Source of the DNA: Coemansia sp. RSA 922
Lineage: Eukaryota > Kickxellomycota > Kickxellomycetes > Kickxellales > Kickxellaceae
DNA: 38,307 bases
Reading direction: 5' to 3'
Assembly (NCBI GenBank): GCA_027577415.1
Contig: JANBQS010000088.1
Coordinates: forward strand, 1 to 38,307
The translations under genes and the position numbers were made by a program. The notes below the pieces were generated by a model that saw nothing but the letters and a program-made list of their open reading frames with translations, was not told the DNA's origin and made no database searches. Below, one piece after another: positions 35,034-38,307 of this stretch; the first letter of the stretch is position 1, and every line of letters starts with the position of its first letter.

Positions 35034-37610
35034 TTAATTGATAATGCTGCTATTAATAGTGTTGCGAGATGAAGGCAACGGAGATGTGACAATAGTGCCC
35101 GGTGGCGTAGTCTTGCTGCGATGCAGCGAAGCCAGGGGAATCGACGAGTGCTGACGAGCAGTCGGCGGTGGTGACAAAACCAACGGTGGAGACATCAAAG
35201 GTGGATCTGGCAGCTGCTGGCGGGGGCTAGTGATAGCGCCGCGAATAGCCGATCCAATACTAGAGATACTAAACCTGCCGGGCTGAGGTTGCTGCGTAGG
35301 CCGAGACCCGCCATCGACAGAGAACAGCCTGGCTCTCTCTGCGGGTTCCTCATTACCAGAGTCAGCGATAAACTTGCGCAAATTGCTCAGCTGCCTCACC
35401 AGCAACGCACGCTCCTCGTCGGCTTCTGCCAGCTCCACCCTGGCGGCAATAAGCATGTCTTCAGCCCGTTTAGACCGCTCGCCCGAGTACTCTGCCCGCT
35501 CATCAGCAGCCACCGTAGTCGACTCCGCCCGACGCAGTAGCATTCTCAGCTGCTCATTATCAGATGCCAACTCGGCGCGGTCGGCTTTGGCAGCGGCCAG
35601 TTCTGCTCGCAATAGCTCGTGGTCTGCTTGCAAAGCGACTAGGGCGTCTCTGTGTGAGGCGCAAGTGACTCGTGCATCATGGAGCTGCCGGTTCAGCGGC
35701 TCCAGCACCTCGTCACGCCAAGCGCCATCCCTCTGACCCTGTGCTGCAGCCGAACGAGGCGGCTCATCAACATCAGTGTCGGCAACAGCAGTCTTGGTCG
35801 ATTCAGCCGACTCCCTAGTCTTGATCTCCCCTGCTCCTAGGACAGTAGCTGGGGCCATTGACTGGTTCTGCAGTTCCAGCAACACTTGCTCACGCAGGCG
35901 CTGAGACTGGAGCTGCTGCTCCTCTGTAAGCTCCAGTACCCGGGGACTAATACGCCCTGTCTCAGACGCCCTAGGACGCCGAGCAGAAGGGGTCTGTGGA
36001 GCCATATTGTCTTTGCTCCACGGCCACCCCAGAAACTTTGTAATGGCCTGCTGCGCCGTAGGCGTAGCCACCTGCGTGGCCTGCGTCGACGTGCTCTGCC
36101 GGCCCTTCAGCACCACGCCTTGCTCTCGGCAATACTGCACCTCCAGCTCGTCCAGCCGCTGCCTCGTAACAACAGCGCTAAGCTTGGCTGCCTCTTGTAG
36201 CACATAGCCGGGCCTATCCCTCGTGTTATTCGCGTCGTCGTAGAGCCCGCTGTTGACGGCAGCCATGGCCGACTCAAAGTCGTCCTGGCGGAGTATGTGC
36301 TCGGCATTGCGCTGCAAAAGGGCTATGCCAATGCGCATAATAGACTCGGGCGCGCCCTCAGCCACGATAACGTCCATGGCGCGCAGGACAAAGCTCAGCG
36401 GCATAGTGTATGCAAACAGGGAGAGAAACCAGGACGGCACGTACATTGCAGGGACGACGCCGTGACGGTCCAAGTGGGCCACTACGTCACCAACAATTTC
36501 AGTAGCCAGCTCCTGGAACTGGTACAGCCGCAAGTGCAGTCCAGCCATGTCCTCGGTAAACATGCCACGCAGGTCGTAGGTCTCCATCAGTCGGACAAGG
36601 ACGCAGAACGCCTCGCACTCTCCCATGCTCATCAGCAGCGGCCCAATAACAAAGCCTAGGCCCTGGCAGTACCCGACCTCGGCATCGTACAGAGAGTATG
36701 CCTTGAGGATCCGAAAGAGCCGCTGCTGGCCCGACCCGCCCTCGCTCTTGAACACAGGGATCTTGGGAAAGGTCCGGGGCAGATCACGTCTGATGATACG
36801 CTCATGAGGCGAGTACTCTTTCACCAGCTGCGTGTACACAGTCTGCAGATAAGTGGACCTTGCCTGCGTCAGCGTCTGCCACACCACGCCGCGAATAGAC
36901 GCCGGGATACCAGCCCGGATCTTCGCCGACAAGTGCAGCGGCGCTCTACGCGACAGCCCATCTAGGTCGCTGATGACACCGCGCCAAAAGTCTCCATCGC
37001 TCAAAGTTTCCAGCTCCGACTCCCAAGCACCCGTCACCAAATCCAGCTCCTCCATAGTCATACACGAGAGAATAAACCCCGGCAGCGCGCGCTCATCGCC
37101 CTCGGGATACACCGCAAAGCTGTCCGGCTCAGGGCTAGCCTCAGGTACTCTACTATGTGGCATGCGAAACGTAGGCGACGAGACGTCGATAAGCGACCTA
37201 AGCGTGTCTTGGTCGGCTTGTAAGTATCCGTGCTCAATGACTACGCGTTTAGGGTCCTTGAATAGCAGGTCGTTGGCTACTTTGGCACGAGCTAGCATCA
37301 ACTCTGTTGCGTCTTCTATTGCACTATCGGCTTTACGATGTCCACTGGGCTTTGTATCGATAACTGGCGGTGTTAACCCGGGTAGAGCTTTGATGCTGCT
37401 TCGTCGGCGGTTTGCTAGAGAAATTGGTGGGAGTGAGTGAAATGACAAATTGGATTCAAGAGCTGAACTACTCGAGGTATTGTCGCTATGGCTATTGTCA
37501 TCCTTGGGCAAAGCCACTACTACTGCGTTGTTGCTGCCGTTCACCGCCAAAGTGGATCTGCTAGTATCCCCACCTTCCCCGCTGTCTCGCTCGGGTGTTG
37601 CGTCTGCCAT
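35034..37610 (-). CDS. TBC-domain Rab GTPase-activating protein (Gyp5/EVI5-like)
   Basis: An 858-residue RabGAP. The N-terminal about 200 residues are disordered. The TBC domain (about 230-460) has IRAGIPASIRGVVWQ, the dual-finger motifs IIRRDLPRTFP (Arg finger R279) and YCQGLGF (Gln finger Q316), both intact, then the AYSLYDAEVGY block and VPSWFLSLFAYTMPLSFVLR. An Arg/Glu/Ala-rich coiled coil follows (about 630-755; LHDARVTCASHRDALVALQ ... RRAESTTV), then a Pro/Ser-rich tail. TBC plus C-terminal coiled coil is the layout of Gyp5/Gyl1 and animal EVI5, which act on Rab GTPases of exocytosis or recycling. Start MADATPERD at 37610 lies in a weak A-rich context. Intronless. Confidence 0.92.
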   Translation of the reverse strand: MADATPERDSGEGGDTSRSTLAVNGSNNAVVVALPKDDNSHSDNTSSSSALESNLSFHSLPPISLANRRRSSIKALPGLTPPVIDTKPSGHRKADSAIEDATELMLARAKVANDLLFKDPKRVVIEHGYLQADQDTLRSLIDVSSPTFRMPHSRVPEASPEPDSFAVYPEGDERALPGFILSCMTMEELDLVTGAWESELETLSDGDFWRGVISDLDGLSRRAPLHLSAKIRAGIPASIRGVVWQTLTQARSTYLQTVYTQLVKEYSPHERIIRRDLPRTFPKIPVFKSEGGSGQQRLFRILKAYSLYDAEVGYCQGLGFVIGPLLMSMGECEAFCVLVRLMETYDLRGMFTEDMAGLHLRLYQFQELATEIVGDVVAHLDRHGVVPAMYVPSWFLSLFAYTMPLSFVLRAMDVIVAEGAPESIMRIGIALLQRNAEHILRQDDFESAMAAVNSGLYDDANNTRDRPGYVLQEAAKLSAVVTRQRLDELEVQYCREQGVVLKGRQSTSTQATQVATPTAQQAITKFLGWPWSKDNMAPQTPSARRPRASETGRISPRVLELTEEQQLQSQRLREQVLLELQNQSMAPATVLGAGEIKTRESAESTKTAVADTDVDEPPRSAAAQGQRDGAWRDEVLEPLNRQLHDARVTCASHRDALVALQADHELLRAELAAAKADRAELASDNEQLRMLLRRAESTTVAADERAEYSGERSKRAEDMLIAARVELAEADEERALLVRQLSNLRKFIADSGNEEPAERARLFSVDGGSRPTQQPQPGRFSISSIGSAIRGAITSPRQQLPDPPLMSPPLVLSPPPTARQHSSIPLASLHRSKTTPPGTIVTSPLPSSRNTINSSIIN

Positions 37611-38116
37611 ATGAATGAAATAAAAAAAATGAATAGGTGTTTCTACAATAAAAGTTGGTGTATAAAATCAAGGTAGTACAAATGTTGTGCAAAACAGAAA
37701 AAAAGACAGAAGAGGTCAGCTCTCAGTAAACAAACGCCTCCCCCCTTTTTTGGGACCAGAGTGTGTAAATCCTTTGTTTCACGCTCGTCAGTGTTGTGAC
37801 CAAAAGAACACACTAGATTTTTATTTTTTGTATTTGAAAAAAAAAAAAACAAGTAGAAAAGAATGCCTCTATTCGTTTCTTTTGGCTACCTGCATGTATC
37901 TATTCACTGCACATATCACCTCTCTCCAGGGGATGATGTCTCTCTAATAATAGAGAATCAGCCGAAACCAAATACCCCATGGTCATACTGATTTTTTTTT
38001 ATCTTCTTCTGGGAAACCCACATTCTAAATCAATCGTATTAAAACTATATAATAAACTGGAAAAAAATTTATCCAGTTATTTGCTGGCTTTTTTTTCTCG
38101 CTCTCCTATAAAAATC
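37611..38116. other. Divergent promoter, TBC gene / FAM32A-like gene
   Basis: AT-rich with runs of A and T (for example 37839-37850 and 37992-38000). A TATA-like CTATATAATAAAC (38045-38057) points to the FAM32A-like gene. No gene or conserved site is seen. Confidence 0.5.
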
Positions 38117-38307
38117 ATGTCTGACGCTTACGACTATGGCGTAGCACGAACTGGTCCACTCAAACTCGTCAAAAAGAAAAAGGACTTGTTTAAAAAGAAT
38201 AAGAAAAAGACAAAGAAAGATATTAAAACGACAGATATTCCCAAGGAACGACGTACAGATGCAGAGAAACGACACGACGATATGCAGATGAAGCGTAAAA
38301 TGGAGCG
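38117..38307 (+). CDS. FAM32A: FAM32A-like protein, 5' part only (cut by window edge)
   Basis: At least 63 codons, continuing beyond the window. The N-terminus has the family pattern: MSDAYDYGVARTGPLKLVKK (FAM32A proteins carry GPLKLK near the start), a long lysine-rich tract with KKKKD and KKNKKKTKK, then RRTDAEKRHDDMQMKRKMER, matching the conserved end-region helix. FAM32A is a small nuclear protein that binds the catalytic spliceosome and helps fix the 3' splice site. No intron is seen in the part present. Confidence 0.85.
   Translation, partial: MSDAYDYGVARTGPLKLVKKKKDLFKKNKKKTKKDIKTTDIPKERRTDAEKRHDDMQMKRKME

Overview
The window is nuclear DNA of a filamentous, early-diverging fungus. 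Genes are compact and mostly intronless, introns are short (66-69 nt where seen), and metazoan or plant features are absent. An F-box-like pseudogene of the kind I associate with Kickxellales (Coemansia relatives) and a LeuA-type isopropylmalate synthase fit Kickxellomycotina. That placement is inference, not proof.

Layout. Positions 1-1690 hold an uninterrupted but incomplete LINE ORF (minus strand) that cuts into a small gene. From 1690 to 3262 lie the remnant of that gene and an intact paralogue. A core-gene block follows: RNase H1 (3710-4636), a UBTD1/2-like ubiquitin-domain protein (4690-5709) and an Snx41/Atg20-type PX-BAR sorting nexin (6583-8955). Positions 9057-14450 are an AT-rich accessory island with four small related genes and a hAT transposase relic. 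A second core block runs 14544-21162: a DUF924 protein with a GC-AG intron, 2-isopropylmalate synthase, and a large FUSC/BRE4-like membrane protein. Positions 21481-23411 hold a tiny secreted peptide ORF and F-box-like pseudogenes. A DUF4246 protein follows (23676-25388), then a gene-poor stretch with a degenerate ORF, a short hypothetical gene and a tRNA-Val (25389-28408). A second accessory patch (28930-32012) has a small-family gene, a pseudogene and an Hsp70 ATPase-domain-only protein. The right end is core again: an RGS-domain membrane protein (Rax1-like), ESCRT-III Snf7, a TBC RabGAP and the start of a FAM32A-like gene.

The most interesting element is a dispersed family of small (100-194 aa), apparently non-secreted proteins of unknown function. 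I count five intact members and three broken ones. Their sequences diverge strongly but keep one core pattern. Most are driven by a strikingly conserved promoter module: a distal CTTTG/CAAAG block, several ATF/CREB-type TGACGT sites, an ACTATAGAATGG block, and a TATA box followed by GCTGCTG. The promoter is better conserved than the proteins. This suggests a co-regulated, fast-evolving, birth-and-death gene family, possibly stress- or conflict-related.

The core genes point to endosomal and membrane traffic (sorting nexin, Snf7, TBC RabGAP, UBTD) and leucine synthesis. The leucine gene has a Gcn4-type site in its promoter.
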